Source: Phytophthora sp. 'mugwort' (taxonomy: Eukaryota; Oomycota; Peronosporomycetes; Peronosporales; Peronosporaceae). Taken from it: a DNA stretch of 64,000 nucleotides. The DNA is taken from the NCBI GenBank assembly GCA_033558025.1, contig JAUCEF010000017.1:1054001-1118000 (forward strand). Reading direction: 5' to 3'. Every line of letters starts with the position of its first letter. Within the stretch, counting starts at the first letter, position 1. Both the position numbers and the translations under genes were made by a program. Below are positions 35,065 through 48,079 of the stretch, in pieces. The notes below the pieces were generated by a model. The model saw only the letters and a list, made by a program, of their open reading frames with translations. It was not told where the DNA came from and searched no databases.

Positions 35065-36381
35065 CGTCAGAGGCTGCTGGGCATGCAGTGGCGAATGCGA
35101 AAATGACGTACGAGGGACGTGAGGCCACGGCGACGTCCGACGTCCGAGGCTGAGACCGCGTTGGGGTAAGATAAGACGTTGCCTCGTTTCCGTCGATATA
35201 TGTGGACCACATCACTTTCTATGGTTACATTAGTTCGGTGGTCTAATTTGAGCGTGGGCCGGCCCGTGTGAGCGCCCGCTCCTACATCAGCTTAAACTCA
35301 TAAATGAAGCTTGACTGGCTGCACCTAGGATAGCAGGCAGCGGTTGAAGGTGTCTGGAGCTTCGCGCTCTGTGACTTTGAACCATCTCGAATTTAAGTGG
35401 GCCATATTTACAATCTACTGTAAACTTAACTGGGATTAATTTAATGTTAGGGTTTTGTGCAAACGTTTTCAAAAGCTTAGAGGTTTATGCGAAACGTGAG
35501 ACAGCCCATGCTGGCTAATAATAAAACCGCCAGGAAGCGTCGGGCAATGATGCCGAGGTTCACGGTATAACAGAAAGAAAAAAAATGAAGTTGTACGCAC
35601 CGCCGGAAGATTCGGCGCAAGGCTTTTCCACATCCGCCGAGAAGCGGTAGGGTGCAGCACGTATTATACAAGACACTGTCTTGAAGACAGTGGCGAGAGT
35701 GACGAAGCATACTGTAGATAGATAGAAAAATCCGTCTCGCTCTTATTTGATCGGGGCAACTTGCTGTCTTTTGCTGGATGCAAGTGAGACGTGCGTTGAT
35801 CGGATACGGCGCCATCGCGGGAGCCATTCGCCTGTCGAATGACGTGGCGGTCGGCGCGATTGCAAACAGACGTCCTGTCCCTCGGTATACAGTAGCCATG
35901 TTGAAGTGCTCGATTGTGTCGTTGGCGCTGCTGGTCTCACGTTGCCGCAGGGCTTGTGCCGGGCTGCCACGACCGCTACACATACTCACGGCCAACGAGA
36001 ACAGATCGAGACGTTGAATGCCTGGCCTGAGGTAGGATACGTGCCCACTGCAAAGCAAGACCTCGTGCAGACTGGAACAGACCCGCCAGACGACGCGTCT
36101 TCGAATTGTAGCGATTGCAGCGACGGGGAGGTTTGTTCACATTGGACCGCTGTCGTTAAGCGAAATGAGATGAAAAAGAGGTACATCAACCAGCATATGT
36201 CAACGTGACACGGTCACTCGTGACTCCGTGACCTTGTCGGCGGGATGAAGTCTTCATGAATAGCCAAGACCTGTACTGTAGTCGTGTGGATCTACATGTA
36301 GTCGACGCGACAACTCGCTGGTAGTCAACGGCTTACTTCAAACGGAGACAGCAACTCCGGCTTTTTGCACTTGTCTACACT
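35065..36381. other. Intergenic, no gene recognised
   Basis: Holds the promoter of the HMG-CoA reductase gene (near 35065-35250) and the 3' flank of the HECT gene. Several open segments at 35477-36208 lack recognisable motifs and overlap on both strands; none is supported. Confidence 0.4.
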
Positions 36382-39300
36382 TCACGCCATAGACTCTTCT
36401 TCCCAGTCGTCGTCATCTTCGTCGTAACATTCCTCTGAACGAGGCGATACGGCCGCAGCGAATGGTTCTGTCGGTTTGGTCTCTGGCTCATCTGCTATGG
36501 CTGCCTCTTCTTGCTCGGCCTGATCGTGCTCTGATGTTTGTTGTGACGACGGCGAGTCGTCGATGGGCACGTCGGCGGCACTTTGGTCTTCCGACAAAGC
36601 AGGCAGACCCAGCGAGTCGTAACTCTCTTCTTTTGCCAACTGATCATCGTCATCTTCAGACTTGTCAGCGAGAACACCTGCGACTGTTGATGTGCTGTCG
36701 AGCCCGTATCCACTGGAATACTCGACAGCGTCTTGCAGCTTCTTCCCGACCAAAAGTGCCAACTCTCCTTCCAGCTTGACACTCGGTTCGTGCTCATTGT
36801 GCTGCTCTCTCCAGCAAAGTGCCTTCCAATAATGAGGCAGTTCTAACGTGTTATCACAAGTCTAAAGGCATGGAGAATCACAAGTTAGTAAATCCCTTAA
36901 GAACCATCACACCACACAGGCAGATCAGTGCGTACATGGGACTGGGGTAGCATTTGCAGACACTTTCCATGGTCGGCCGAAGAGATCGCGGTGAACGGCA
37001 TTTCGATTCGTAGAAACTGGTGATTAGAGCAGCACATACGAAATTCCGCAATAAGTTAAGCCTAATTTCAATGGAGAAATATGGTAAAAGTACCTCAGTG
37101 CCAGCCAGGGGCAGCGTCTCGACTCCAGTCACAAACTTAATTAACTTCCGCTTCAGCTGCGGCCCGAAGCCGTCCACCGTCTGCCAAAACGCCTTCTTTA
37201 ATGGCCGACAGCCGTTGAAGTCGGCGTCAGCAGCGACTCGAAAGATTTCCTTAACGTCAAAGTCATCCCCAGAGCCACCGCTATTTCCACAAATGCTTGT
37301 TACCAGATCTGCCTCAGTGATGCCAACTCGACCAAGCTGGTCAAGGCCAATGACTCGAGTAAACCCCCAACGCACACATTCAAGTTGCCACCCGATCCCG
37401 GACGCGGGGCCAAACTTTTCTTCAAGCACTTTGGTGGTGTAGACCTCAACGCTCATAGTCTCGTTGACCCCTTCGAACTTTAGATACTCGACAAAATCTG
37501 ACGGCTTCATGTCTTGCATCTCGGACAACGACTTGAATAACTGTGGGTCGAACAATTGAATCTCTTCCAGCGTTACACAGTGCTGCGAGTCCAGCAACAG
37601 GCGAAAGAAAAGCGGGTGTATCTTTAACTGAATCGAGCTGAAATGCGTAAGAGCACTAGCAAGGATCCAGCCTAGAAATACTAGCACGTTGCGGGTCTCA
37701 GGCGACTCGAGTGTATTCTCGTTGAGCCAGTAGCTCTCGGACCCTTGCACATACTCGAATACAGCCGTATTAGGCTGTGAAATCCGCAAGTGAGATGCCA
37801 TGAAGGAATGGGATGATACACTCCGATCCAGTAGGAAAGTGTCAGTTTGCACGCATTTGTTGACAACTCGACGGATTGTTTCTCCTTCATTCATCTCCCA
37901 TTCAAGCTGAAAGCCTGGACAAAGCGCATTAGAAGCCCCAGGAATTATTATCATGTTCCCATTTGCAGTTACCAGAGTTGAAGCTGCCTCTGCCAAAACC
38001 TTTCTTGTCGGTACTTGTGTCCATTTCGAGGCTAGCTGAGCCCCCACCAGTGTAAACCATTCCTTCAGCGGACCTTTTCCTTCCCCTTCTTCAACCTTTA
38101 CACCATCCACAAGCTTTTCACCGAATGAACTCGTGAAAAACGGGAAAAGGGAGAAAATGGACATTGTTTTTCCAGACGAAAGGTGGTGGCGCCAAACGTA
38201 CTCGACACTTGACTGTAAGATATCTTCGCGGTCACAGATGACAGTGATTTTGGGGAAGACAGCGAGATCATCTTCATTCTGGAGGTCTTGATTCGATCGG
38301 CCACTCAAATCTACACCAAGGAGAAGCGTCTTGCACATTGAGTCCAGTATCATGTAGAGGCAATTGGTCGGCAGTCCCATTGCTATTAGAACACTGTGTA
38401 CATGGTTCCAATTGTCGCTAAGTTTTTCTCGGGGCTCGTTAATCAAGTATGGGTAGAACACCTTGACAAGCCGGCTGAGACCTACAGAAACAGATGATCG
38501 GCCCTTTATTAACGCGAGGGTTTCATTCTCTGGAGCGCGTAGGAAGAGCAGCAGTGTCGTAGCAATCTTGACATACTCCCACGTCGAGCTATTATACTCC
38601 TGGCGCACAGTTTCCGCTGTTTCAAGCACGTCCGCTATCTCAATCTCAGACACTAGTGAGTTCTTCGTCATTAGCGAAGTCTGAATGGCATCCGCAACTA
38701 CAGAGCAGACATCACCAAGTATAGCTTGACACTCTTGAATCAGATGTGAAGCTAGATCGAGCTCTTGTGCCACATCACTGCATAAAAAACGCGTCAAAGA
38801 TGCTTCCGCTACAGTCAGTCCGTACTGTTCCAGCATTGAAATTGTGGACCCGTCCAAGCATTCACTAATTGATGAGCGTCGCTGAAGAGTCTCCTTCAAT
38901 GTTCGTGTACTGCACCATGTCAGACACCCCCGCGCGTTTATTTCAGAAGGACGATTTTCATCTTCGAGGAATGTCCATCGCTTCAGCTCGTTTGCTAACC
39001 TTTTTGATACAGTCTGTAGGTCAGCAGTCGCTGGAGCAGGTTGATCACTCTCAGTGTCCGCTACGTGCTTGTCCTGCTGCATGCCAACAAGGGGTGGTAC
39101 ATTGCTAGTCTTTGATGGTGTATCCGTTGTTACAACAGCGTCTGGAGATGTCGCTGTGCTCTCAGCACCAACATGGTTGTTGACCTTACCCTCGTCAGCA
39201 TCGTCATCGAAGCTGTTATCGTACTCTGAGCCATTATTATCCTCTGTTCGGCTAGTCAACGGTTTGTCGGGTAAGGCAGATGACTCTATGACTTCATCAT

Positions 39301-41376
39301 GCCCAAATCCCTTTAGAGCTGCAGTTTTGTCAGGCTCGGCATTTCTCATTTCATCGGGAGCATCTTTGTTTTCTTCTAGTTGTACATCAGCACGGTCCTC
39401 ATGTTTACCACCATCATCTACATCACCACTTGCGTCGGCATCGAAACTGTTGTCGTACTCCGACTGGTTCTCACTTGCGTTCGACCGACGTGAGTGCTGC
39501 TCAGTTTCAGAGCCAGATTCAATAGTAATACTCAACGCTTCGAGGTTTGTATCTACTGTATCCTCGTCTACAGGTGTATCGTTGGTCTGCTCTGACCCAG
39601 GGGCGTCGTCAGTGCCGCCTTCGATTGGTGACCTGGGTGGAGGCGCAATAGTAGTTTCCATACTCCTCTGCTCATCTTCCTTGTCGCTTTCGTCCATAGA
39701 ATTGCGTTCGTATCCCGATTGATTATCAATCGGATCACCAGCCTCGCCATTGTCCAGCTCCAAGGTACCGAGGCGAGATTCATTTCCTTCTTCTGGTTCC
39801 AACTTTTCCTCTAATGTGTCATCCCCAGTCGCCGGACTGTCTGATTGCTCCTCGCTTGTATTATTCTTCTTGTTTTCCTCGACGTCGTCGTATTCCTTTT
39901 CATTTTGATTTGCATCGCCCTCATGTGACGCACTTCCGCGATTAAAGTCCAGACTCTCATCGAGTAAATTGACAAGATCTGTCGCATACTCGTGATCCTG
40001 ACGTTCGAGCGCTTGCAAATCAATAGCATTGTCCCCTCCACGCTCCAGTGCCCGATCATGCACACTTAAGTCGGTATTTCCATTTAATACACCGAGGCCA
40101 GCACTTAAACTCGGCTGTGATTCGACCTTTGCGTTGGACGTCTCTGCTTCTTCGCGACTAGAACTGTTCATCCGTCCACTTAGTGCAAGTAATTCCATTG
40201 GAGTCATGTCCTTTGCAAACTCAATCATTTCCATAATGATAGAATGAGCTGCCAGCACGCGACCTAATTTTTGGTTCGGCTTGATGAGCAGCGGATTATG
40301 TTGCTTGAAGCAGTCTAAGTTGACCCCTCTGGCCTGTAGCTCCATTTCAGCGAAATCCAAATCACTAAACATCTTGAGAAAATAGTTTCGCCCGCGCCAC
40401 AAAAACGGTGGAGGGGTTCTAAGATACAGCCAATATCCTAGTTAGCATTATGTCGAGGACCGCTAAGAAGTGGCAAAGTTCCAGTGTACTTACTCTGCCT
40501 GCGCTCCAGCCTCAAGCATCCATTCGACTAATGCTTCAACACATTGAATTCCACTAACCTGTAGATCCGTAGCGAGTTGTTGTGCTAGCTTTGTAGCTTC
40601 GCGAGCATTTGTCATTGCACCAGGATTGACACCATGTCGGTTTAACGGAGTCGAAGCGAGAGCCATTCCTCCTCTCGACCGCATTTGTTGCCGACCCGCA
40701 CTGTTTAATGTTGGAGGCTCTGATGGTCTTGACGGTAAAAAGAGTGACTCCTGGACGGATGTGCAGAGAATAAGGGCACTCAACTGATACAGTAGAGTTT
40801 CGCGAGCGTCGATGGCTTTAAGGACTTTAAATCGCAGTTTTTCTTCTCTAGTTGTAGTAGGCTGGGCACCTTCCTGTTTCAGTAATGTTACGGCTCTCAG
40901 TATCAAATAAAATTAAGAAAAACGTGGTCAATGACGTACCGAAGGGGTTTTTGACAAAATACCCAAAGGAACGAGCTTTCCACTCGACGGCTTCTTCGGT
41001 TCACGATTGCGCTTTGCACCACGTTTACCTGATATTTCAATTGTTAGCGGACAAGGGGTTAAATGTTTTATGTTAAGTTTGTCGTACCGTATTGTGCTCG
41101 TTCGCTGCGAAGCTTCGACTCCTTTGATGGTGGCGTTAGTGGGGTGCTAAACGTTGGTGAATGCGCCGGCGACTGCACCTTGTTGGTCTTGGGTGGTGGA
41201 TCGACAGTAAACCGATCATTCCATCCTTGTTCCCGTCGCGATAGTTCCTCTTCTGAAAGTGTAACCAGATGGCGATGGCCTCGCAGGGGATGACTCGGTT
41301 TGTGTGTACCAACTTTCTTCAGGTGGCGTTGGTTGAGGAAGTTTTTAACCATCGATTCCCGCTTGGCTGTCGCCAT
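36382..41376 (-). CDS. HECT-domain E3 ubiquitin-protein ligase
   Basis: Takes ubiquitin from an E2 onto its own cysteine and passes it to a substrate. Six exons on the minus strand: 41376-41088, about 41028-40940, about 40900-40494, 40418-37094, 37016-36936, 36861-36382. Starts MATAKRESMVKNFL. The middle of the large exon is very acidic with repeats of SEYDNSFD. The HECT domain starts around EGKGPLKEWF; it continues FWQTVDGFGPQLKRKLIKFVTG, then over two splices into FLRIEMPFTAIS and LPQSHTCDNTLELPHYW, where the Cys is the catalytic residue. The last intron has a TACTAAC branch-like box. The tail after the HECT end is again acidic (about 110 residues), unusual because HECT domains normally close the protein. 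The exon 2/3 border is uncertain. Confidence 0.85.
36862..36935 (-). other. Last intron of the HECT ligase gene
   Basis: 74 bp on the minus strand, GTACGCACTG...CCTTTAG with TACTAACTTG as a branch-point-like box. It splits the catalytic LPQSH/TCDNTLELP block; splicing is needed to make the active-site cysteine region. Confidence 0.85.
37017..37093 (-). other. Second-last intron of the HECT ligase gene
   Basis: 77 bp on the minus strand, GTACTTTTACC...ATCACCAG, phase 0, joining LPLAGTE to FLRIEMPFTAIS. Confidence 0.8.
40419..40493 (-). other. Internal intron of the HECT ligase gene
   Basis: 75 bp on the minus strand, GTAAGTACAC...GTATCTTAG, phase 2, with a CTAAC box. It joins the LVEWMLEAGAQAE end of one exon to TPPPFLWRGRNYF of the next. 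Confidence 0.8.
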
Positions 41377-41557
41377 TTCCCCCGTTAGCTTCAAGCTGTG
41401 GTCAGGTGAATCCAAGAGTCCATCGGCGTCGGTCGGTACACAAACTCAACAGAAATAGCTCGAGACGAAACTCCTACCCATTTTATCCTATCGTGGTCAA
41501 TATCGACAATAAATGTCTACGTATATATCGAGGACTAGTCCGTTGTTAATTGATTGT

Positions 41558-42799
41558 TTAATGCCGGGCCTTCTGCCGCTTGATGTCGGCTTTAACGGCC
41601 GTCTTACACTCGGCTACCGCCTCCAGCTCTTTATCAATCGCTGCCACTTCATTTGGATCGCTCAGTTTACCTCGTTCACGGCGCAACTTGTGCTCCCGCT
41701 CACGTAATGAAACCAGCAGCGAAAAGTCCGACGATGTGAAGACGCCAGAAGTCTCAGCAACGTCCTCCATTGCAGCAGACACTTCTGACGTCTCATGAAA
41801 GTTCGAGCCGCCGACATAGAGACCACCAGTGCAGAGCAGTACGAGCCATAGACCCGTCGAATGGTACGCTCGGAACGACAGCAGATGCATCTTGAGGGTT
41901 GACTTCCACTGCTTCACCACGGTCCCCTGCTGGTTCGAGCACGGTTCGCACTGTGGGTAGAAGCGGAAGGTCGTCTTTCGTCCCAAAATCTTCCGGAAAA
42001 ATCCTTCATCTGCGCGTTTGGCCACCCTACACGGCCGCAGCATTGCCATTAATGACAAAACACAGTCAGAAAACCGGACGACAACAGAAGAAACTGCACA
42101 GTCACCTGCGGCCTACAATCTGGGAGGCATGTGGTCTGCATGGTATCGCACGCCGTGTTTAACCCCGCATGTATGACAGCCATAGAGTCGTCCGAACTCC
42201 TGGATGATACCTCGCTCCACATTCGTGGCGTACTCGATCGTGGCCGGCAGCGACGCCTTCTTGAGATGGAAAGCGCCTAGATTGACAAAGGGCGAGGGCG
42301 CCAACGCGCTCATGCGACCGCCTAGCAGCTTGAAGCATAGAAGTCCCATGACCATAAACACCGGGTACGGAGCCTGTGGGAGGTCCTCCCAGCGCTCTTG
42401 CAACTTGTGTCGCGCCAGTCTCCACGCCGTGGGCGGTTGCAGGTTGCGGGCGCCAAGCACGAGCCAGCTCCATCCTCGCTGCTCATTCGCGCGTCGACTC
42501 TGCGCTGCCGCCAACTCCTGATAAACCTCCCGCGGGACGGAGGCCAAGTGCATCGTCAGGACGGAGGACGAGGCCACGGCGGCGGCGCCCAGCGCCTGAG
42601 GCAGCAAAAAGCCTGAGGCCGAGCCGATTCGCAGCAGCTTCTGAGCCACTTGCGCTGCCGAGACGCCACCCAGGAAGAGCGCGCCACCCGTGGCTGCGTC
42701 CAGGACGTGAGCGGTCAGAGCCTCGTACAGAGATACCGACCGGTCGCTGGCGAAGTGCCGGCGCAGACGTTGCACGGCGTCATCGACCCACGACCCCAT
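41558..42799 (-). CDS. Conserved membrane-associated protein with CxxC/HxDHxPP/FYPQC motifs
   Basis: Two exons: 42799 to about 42115, and about 42032 to 41558. Starts MGSWVDDAVQRLRRHF. Exon 1 has hydrophobic segments around ALFLGGVSAAQV, GFLLPQALGAAAVASS and YPVFMVMGLLCFKLLGG, then ends in GCHTCG and YHADHMPP. Exon 2 has FFRKILGRKTTFRFYPQCEPCSNQQG, a hydrophobic span GLWLVLLCTGGLYVGG and a charged coiled end. The cysteine and histidine motifs straddle the intron and look like one zinc site, the main reason for joining the two parts. Function is not known to me. The gene is head-to-head with the cyclic-nucleotide-binding gene, with 135 bp between starts. Confidence 0.65.
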
Positions 42800-42934
42800 G
42801 TGCGCGGAAGACGAACTATTGATTAAATATTAGAAATTATGATATAGCGAAATGATGTAATTTAAAGGTTGAAGTGGTTGGTATATCGATGGCTACATTT
42901 GGGACACAGTTTATTTTCGACAAAGCACCACAAA
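42800..42934. promoter_or_regulatory. Divergent promoter region
   Basis: 135 bp between two start codons facing away from each other (42799 minus, 42935 plus). AT-rich in the middle (about 42820-42860), in contrast to the GC-rich coding sequence on either side. No specific site was recognised. Confidence 0.5.
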
Positions 42935-45900
42935 ATGGAGGAGGACGAGGTTGCCGCGGGTGACGGCGCGACGGCCGACCGTCGCAAGTCGCTGGCCTCG
43001 CAGATGGAGGAAATGGTCAGCGACGGCGCCTTCCTGCGGGCCATCGAGTACAAAAGCCCGCAGATGAATGTGTGTCGCACCATCCTGCGCAAGTCGACGG
43101 GGAAGCGCACACTCGAAGACATCCACATGGTGATCTTAGTCCTAATACAGTTGGTGCGGGTATAACATTATCGCTTATGAGGTATTTGCCGTCATTTTTG
43201 CAGCTTAAATCACTGTTCGCATCGTCCAAGCTGCTCGAGTTCTTCGCCAACCTAGACGCATGTTCGTACTGCCCTTGAAGTTGTCTCATACAAGGATTTC
43301 GCTGCACTTGTACTAACTCTGTCGTATCGCGCGTGTCTGAAGTTAAGGTGAGTTCAACTCGTTGTCCTTCCAGAATTTTGAGAATCTCTGTAGCTCATCC
43401 ATCCTGTGCAGCTTGATCGACTGTATCAATCGCTCGAGATTGTTGCGTATACCGAGAAAGGGCCATTTGTCTTCCACGAGGTGGGTTATCTTTATAACAG
43501 CATTGATTTTAGTGTCTGTGTCGATCAACTAGACTTATTGTGCTTTAAAGGGTGACGATGGTGACAGCTTCTACCTCGTCTACTCTGGTCGAGGTAGGTA
43601 CATCGATTTTCAAGACTTTAAGATGCATTTGTCTAAATGTGTAGCGGATGGTGTTGGAATTTTGCAGTGGAAGTCGTAAAAAATGAGGTCGACAACCCAG
43701 CTCGCACCAAGGGGACAATGCATTTAGCCTTTCTGGGGCCAGGGGATACCTTTGGAGAGCGAGCCTTATTGTCCAACACTGATGTACGCGCAGGTAAACC
43801 TCTAGTTACCGTACTTGGATCAAGTACCGATCTATATATGTATAAGATTCTAAGCCGTTGTTGATTCTAGCATCTGTAATTGTTTCAAGTGCCCCAACGG
43901 AGCTAGTTTTTATCAACCGCGTCGTGTTCAGTGAACTCCTCAAGGAGTCCCATGACTCTAGTTATTCACATACGCTCGAGGTAACCAAGCGCTTCCGTAG
44001 CAACAAAGACATCGTGCGCAACATTTTCATGCGAAGCTCTGCTCAGCGATCGGAGAAGGATTTAAAATTCACCGTTGAATACTTGAAGAGCGTCAAGTTC
44101 TTCTCGCGCTTCTCCTTCGAAGTCCGGAAGCAGCTCTGCAAGGTTATGCGGCTCATTAGTGCTGTCACGAACACAGTACTCTTTGCTGAAGGTCAAGTGG
44201 GCCGGCATTTCTACATCATCTTCACAGGTTGTGTGGACGTATCTGTCCGTGCAAAGAATCGCTTTGAGGAAACAAAAGAAAACGTCGTATCCCGACTTGG
44301 TGAGGGCGAATACTTTGGAGAGTTGGCGCTTTCCCAGGCTGATGGCGTTCGTCGTGCCACGGTGGCCTGCACAGAATTCTGTGAGCTGCTTGTACTAGGT
44401 CGTGATGAGTACGAGCCTTTGATTAAGAAGTACCAGAACGAATATCACGCGCAATATGCACAAATGTTGCGCAAGAATCCGTACTTTATTGGACCCGAGT
44501 GGGATGACAATACCATCGAAGGTATGTGCTCCGTTATGACCGAGAAGCACATTCCGTTCCGAGGTGAAATCTGCAAGCAGGTCAGGTCGTTGTTGTTGTG
44601 TATGACATTTCTTTTATCGGTTATGTTAATAAACCTCTGACGATCTAGGGCTCCCGGGCAGGTGAGTTATTTATCGTAACTCGGGGCGAATGTCGAATCA
44701 TCCATGAGGGAAAACACCCAATTACGAATGCGCGTCAGATATATGAGTTGGGGAGATATGGTCCCAACTCTGTTTTGGGTTGTGCGGAGTAAGGATTCTA
44801 TATATTATCTCACATATGTGAGTAAAAATTAGGTACTAACTTGTGCTGGTTCTTGCAGGGCTTCAGCTGGCAAATTTAACGACATTTTCGTCCGCGAATA
44901 CTCTGTCTTAGCAGAATCGCCGATGAAAGTTCTCATACTTTCACGATTTGACATATTTCATCTCATGTCGGCAGAGGCTCGCGCGAGTCTGCAGCGCTCC
45001 TCAAACGGATACATTCGGGAGTCAATCCCGAGTCGCGCTCTAAAATCTGTCGCGTGGGAGAAGTACAAGAAGGCGTTCATTAGCAGTGTCATGGCAGAAA
45101 ATCAACACCAATCGGTTGGGTCTCTTGGAGGACGTTCTGATCATGGAGTGATCTCTATTCACCAAGGTACGATACTAGGAAAATCGCAATCTGCGCCGCT
45201 ACTACCGCATAACGACAGTCGCACACTGGTCGATCCTGGCTCTCTCATGCTTGAGCGCCGAAGAGGGTTAGCAAAACGGAGTGCCTCTGGAGCGGGGCGG
45301 CAAGGGAATGGAAGCCACACCGAAGCTCTGCAAAGTAACCGCAAGAGTGTGACCAGTGCATCACGAACTAATGATGCTTCAAATGGTGATCGATCAATGT
45401 ATCCCGATGGCAGTTCTACCAATTCTCAAATCTCTCCACTCCCTCAAGACGGCGATGCTTTGAATTTGAATACAAAAATTGGTCGATCGGCTACTGGGTC
45501 ATCCTTGCTTCAAAAGAAGTCACAAACAACGACGACAGGCGTCGTCTTGAAGGTGCAGCAAGGGGGAAACCGGGCAAATTTGTCACAGGACGACTCGATG
45601 CCCAGCACACAGGCATCTTTACCCTCTCTCACTGGTTCCAGTAGCTGTAAATCTCTCAATCGTCGAGCAAATGGGGCTGACAGCATCAACATGGAGAAAA
45701 ACACTCAAGCATTGGTAAACGAGGAATCGTTGAGTACAAAAGAATACCGCTGCGGTTTGCGTCGTTGCGGTCGCGTTCGAGTAGAGAAAGTTGACAACAT
45801 ATTTAACGGTGCCAAGAATGGTCTAACAGGAGCAGCGACCAATACGGTCGCAAATGCAGCTACAATATGGGACCCTGTCCATGGAGTGTGCCAGCCCTTC

Positions 45901-46638
45901 GCTGTGCTTGGGTTTCTGAAGGAGCAGATAGCTCGACCGGCTTCAAGAGGAATTTCCTTATCAGTATCTTCGGGGAAATCGTCCAAGTCGGCAAAGTCAG
46001 CGGCGGATCAGCTTCGTAAAGCGGCGGCAGCAGCTGTATATGCTTCAGGCCGCATGGAGTTCACTCGCTTCCGGGTATTCGGCAAATTCCGCGATATCGA
46101 CGATGCCCTTGACCTGTTTCGCCAAATTTGCGTCGTCGAGAAAAGTGCCGGACAGTCAGACGGCCGAGATTGCAGTCGCTTCGCTATCTACAAAGAGGAC
46201 GAGATGACGATGGGGCTCGAGAACTTTCCTAGTGTCGATGCCGGTGACAATACTCAGTTTAGTGCTGCAGATTTGCCTCAAGCCACGGGCCAGCGTTTTG
46301 CGTGTGTGGCCGTTTCACTCCAGTCGCCTGGGCCAACGTGCATCGAGGCCATAGTAGTGCACGTGTATCAGTGCTTCCCCACTCCACAGAGCGCAGTGAG
46401 GTTTGCTCGACAAGTGGCTTCAACCCTTTTGGCTCCGAGTGCCTTGAGTATTGTGCCATTGTTCGAGTGGATCGCGCTGGCGGAGCTAGAACGATTTGAC
46501 GCCCGTAGCAACGACCTGGAGCAGGAGCTGGAGCTCGCGATGCGTCGAGGTGGTCGAGAGAGCACGTGGAAGGCCAGGAAAGAGGCCATCAAGAAAGGGG
46601 TTCACCAACAGCCCCAGTTGAAGTTACCTTTAACGTAA
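42935..46638 (+). CDS. Cyclic-nucleotide-binding-domain protein (multi-exon)
   Basis: Starts MEEDEVAAGDGATADRRKS at 42935. Exon 1 ends at 43129 (GT at 43130); exon 2 starts at 43204. At least two cyclic-nucleotide-binding domains are visible. The first has GPFVFHE/GDDGDSFYLVYSGR across an intron, then LGPGDTFGERALL (about 43740). The second has VLFAEGQVGRHFYIIFTGCVDV and LGEGEYFGELALSQADGVRRAT (44170-44360). A third, weaker one is split by introns (GELFIVTRGECRI, 44660). The GEx(F/Y)GExAL signature that contacts the cyclic phosphate is present in the first two. The 3' exon (from about 44860) adds a long serine-rich linker and an alanine/lysine-rich helical region. No kinase domain or channel was seen. 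Several exon borders are approximate. Confidence 0.78.
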
Positions 46639-46705
46639 TATTCTGGGTAGCTATTGTAAAAGTCACATGACATTTTATTATTTTTCTCTGCTAGACGCTC
46701 ACAAT

Positions 46706-47628
46706 ATGGCACCCCGAACCGCCGTGACGCTCAACGTCTACGACCTCGTAGACGCCAACGAGTTCATGGCGCGTGAGTGTTTGCGTCTGCATCTGAAGCG
46801 TTCGTTTATTTACCTCCCGGGCCTCTAACTATTTGTCCCAAAACGCACAGCGCTGGGCCTCGGCATCTTCCACAGCGGCATCGAAATCGCCGGGGAGGAA
46901 TTCTCGTACGCGAGCGGCGCCGGTGTCTTCTCCTCGAGCCCCAGACAGGCACCCGGTACCATATGGACATATTACTACCAGTAAATATTGTTTGATGTTT
47001 ATCTAATAATTTGATTTGTCTTGCAGGCGCTAAGTTCAAAGAATCGATCAACATGGGTTTCTTCGAGGGAAACGTTCAGGAAGCCCATCGACTTGCTTAC
47101 TCGCTGAGTCCGGACTTTGAAGGGGCAGCCTATAATCTCTTCAGCAAGTATGGCAATAACTGGGACCCGATAGATGCAGAGTCCGGGGCGAAGCAGCAAC
47201 TTAATTTTTGTGACTGCCGACAGGAACTGCAACACATACGCGGACGCTCTGTGTCAACTGCTGCTGGATAAGCCCATCCCGGCTTACGTGAACCGCGCAG
47301 CTTACTTGGGCTCGTTCCTGAGCTGCCTAATGCCGGCGGGCTTGACGGACCAAGCGCCCGTGGGCGACCTCAACACGCCTCAACGTGCTACAAACGGAAG
47401 CTCCAACTTTGTTTACGCTCCATTCGCAGGTGCGTTTCACTATAGCGCTTTGTGTCGCATGCCAAGGACAATAGGGACTAAGTATGTGTCACTTGTGGTA
47501 CAGGATCTGGTCAAACAATTGGCGGCACAGCGGATGCTTCATCGACTTCGGCGTCATCGACGCTGGCTGATCGACGCGAAAAAGTTCGCTTGGCAGCTTT
47601 GCGGCGAATGGGCGAACAGAAACAGTAG
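46706..47628 (+). CDS. PPPDE (DeSI-like) deubiquitinase/deSUMOylase family peptidase
   Basis: Cysteine peptidase family acting on ubiquitin or SUMO conjugates. Five exons are inferred: 46706-about 46771 (VTLNVYDLVDAN), about 46850-46951 (LGLGIFHSGIEIAGEEFSYASG), from about 47027 (FKESINMGFFEGN...FEGAAYNLFSK), from about 47223 (NCNTYADALCQLLL, PIPAYVNRAAYLG), and a last exon from about 47505 to the TAG at 47628. The catalytic His lies in FHSGIE and the Cys in KNCNTYAD, which is formed only after splicing out about 72 bp. The C-terminus has a serine/threonine-rich linker and a short basic helix. Introns begin GTGAGT, GTACCA, GTATGG and GTGCGT. Complete and apparently functional. Confidence 0.8.
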
Positions 47629-48079
47629 AGATTTGCTCGAGTTGAAGTATGTGCCAAGGTGCCCGCAACATGTTTCAAGCCATTTCTAAATATGAAAAAA
47701 ATAGATGACTTTAGTAGTAATAGCCAGCACATTATACCGGCAGTTTTTTTTCTTAGCTTTATTTAACAAGGAGAATAGGGCTAACCGTTTCTAAAATAAT
47801 GCTACGACTTTGGCGACACAACCTCTCGACCACCTTAGCACGAGAGAAAGCGCCACCACTTCAGAAAGTAGTTTTAAATGCTCTCGTCTCCTTAGAAGCG
47901 ACAGTGATTTTAACGAGGACAACCTCTCGACCACCTGAGAGTGAAAGCAACGTCTTTTGGATCTTAGGGTAGTTTTAGAACCTCAACCAACAACATTCAA
48001 ACTATACATTGATAAATGCAATAGAAAATTACGCCGGCATATTTTTACCAGCAAGGAATAGTTCAGAGCAGCGCGACGC
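47629..48079. other. Intergenic, no gene
   Basis: Contains two copies of the word ACAACCTCTCGACCACCT (about 47819 and 47929), roughly 110 bases apart, in otherwise non-coding sequence between the peptidase gene and the CRN gene. Confidence 0.45.

Noticed and set aside
39054..39722. A 222-codon serine-rich plus-strand frame
   Set aside because: Complement of the acidic repeat region of the HECT gene, which explains the serine/valine bias.
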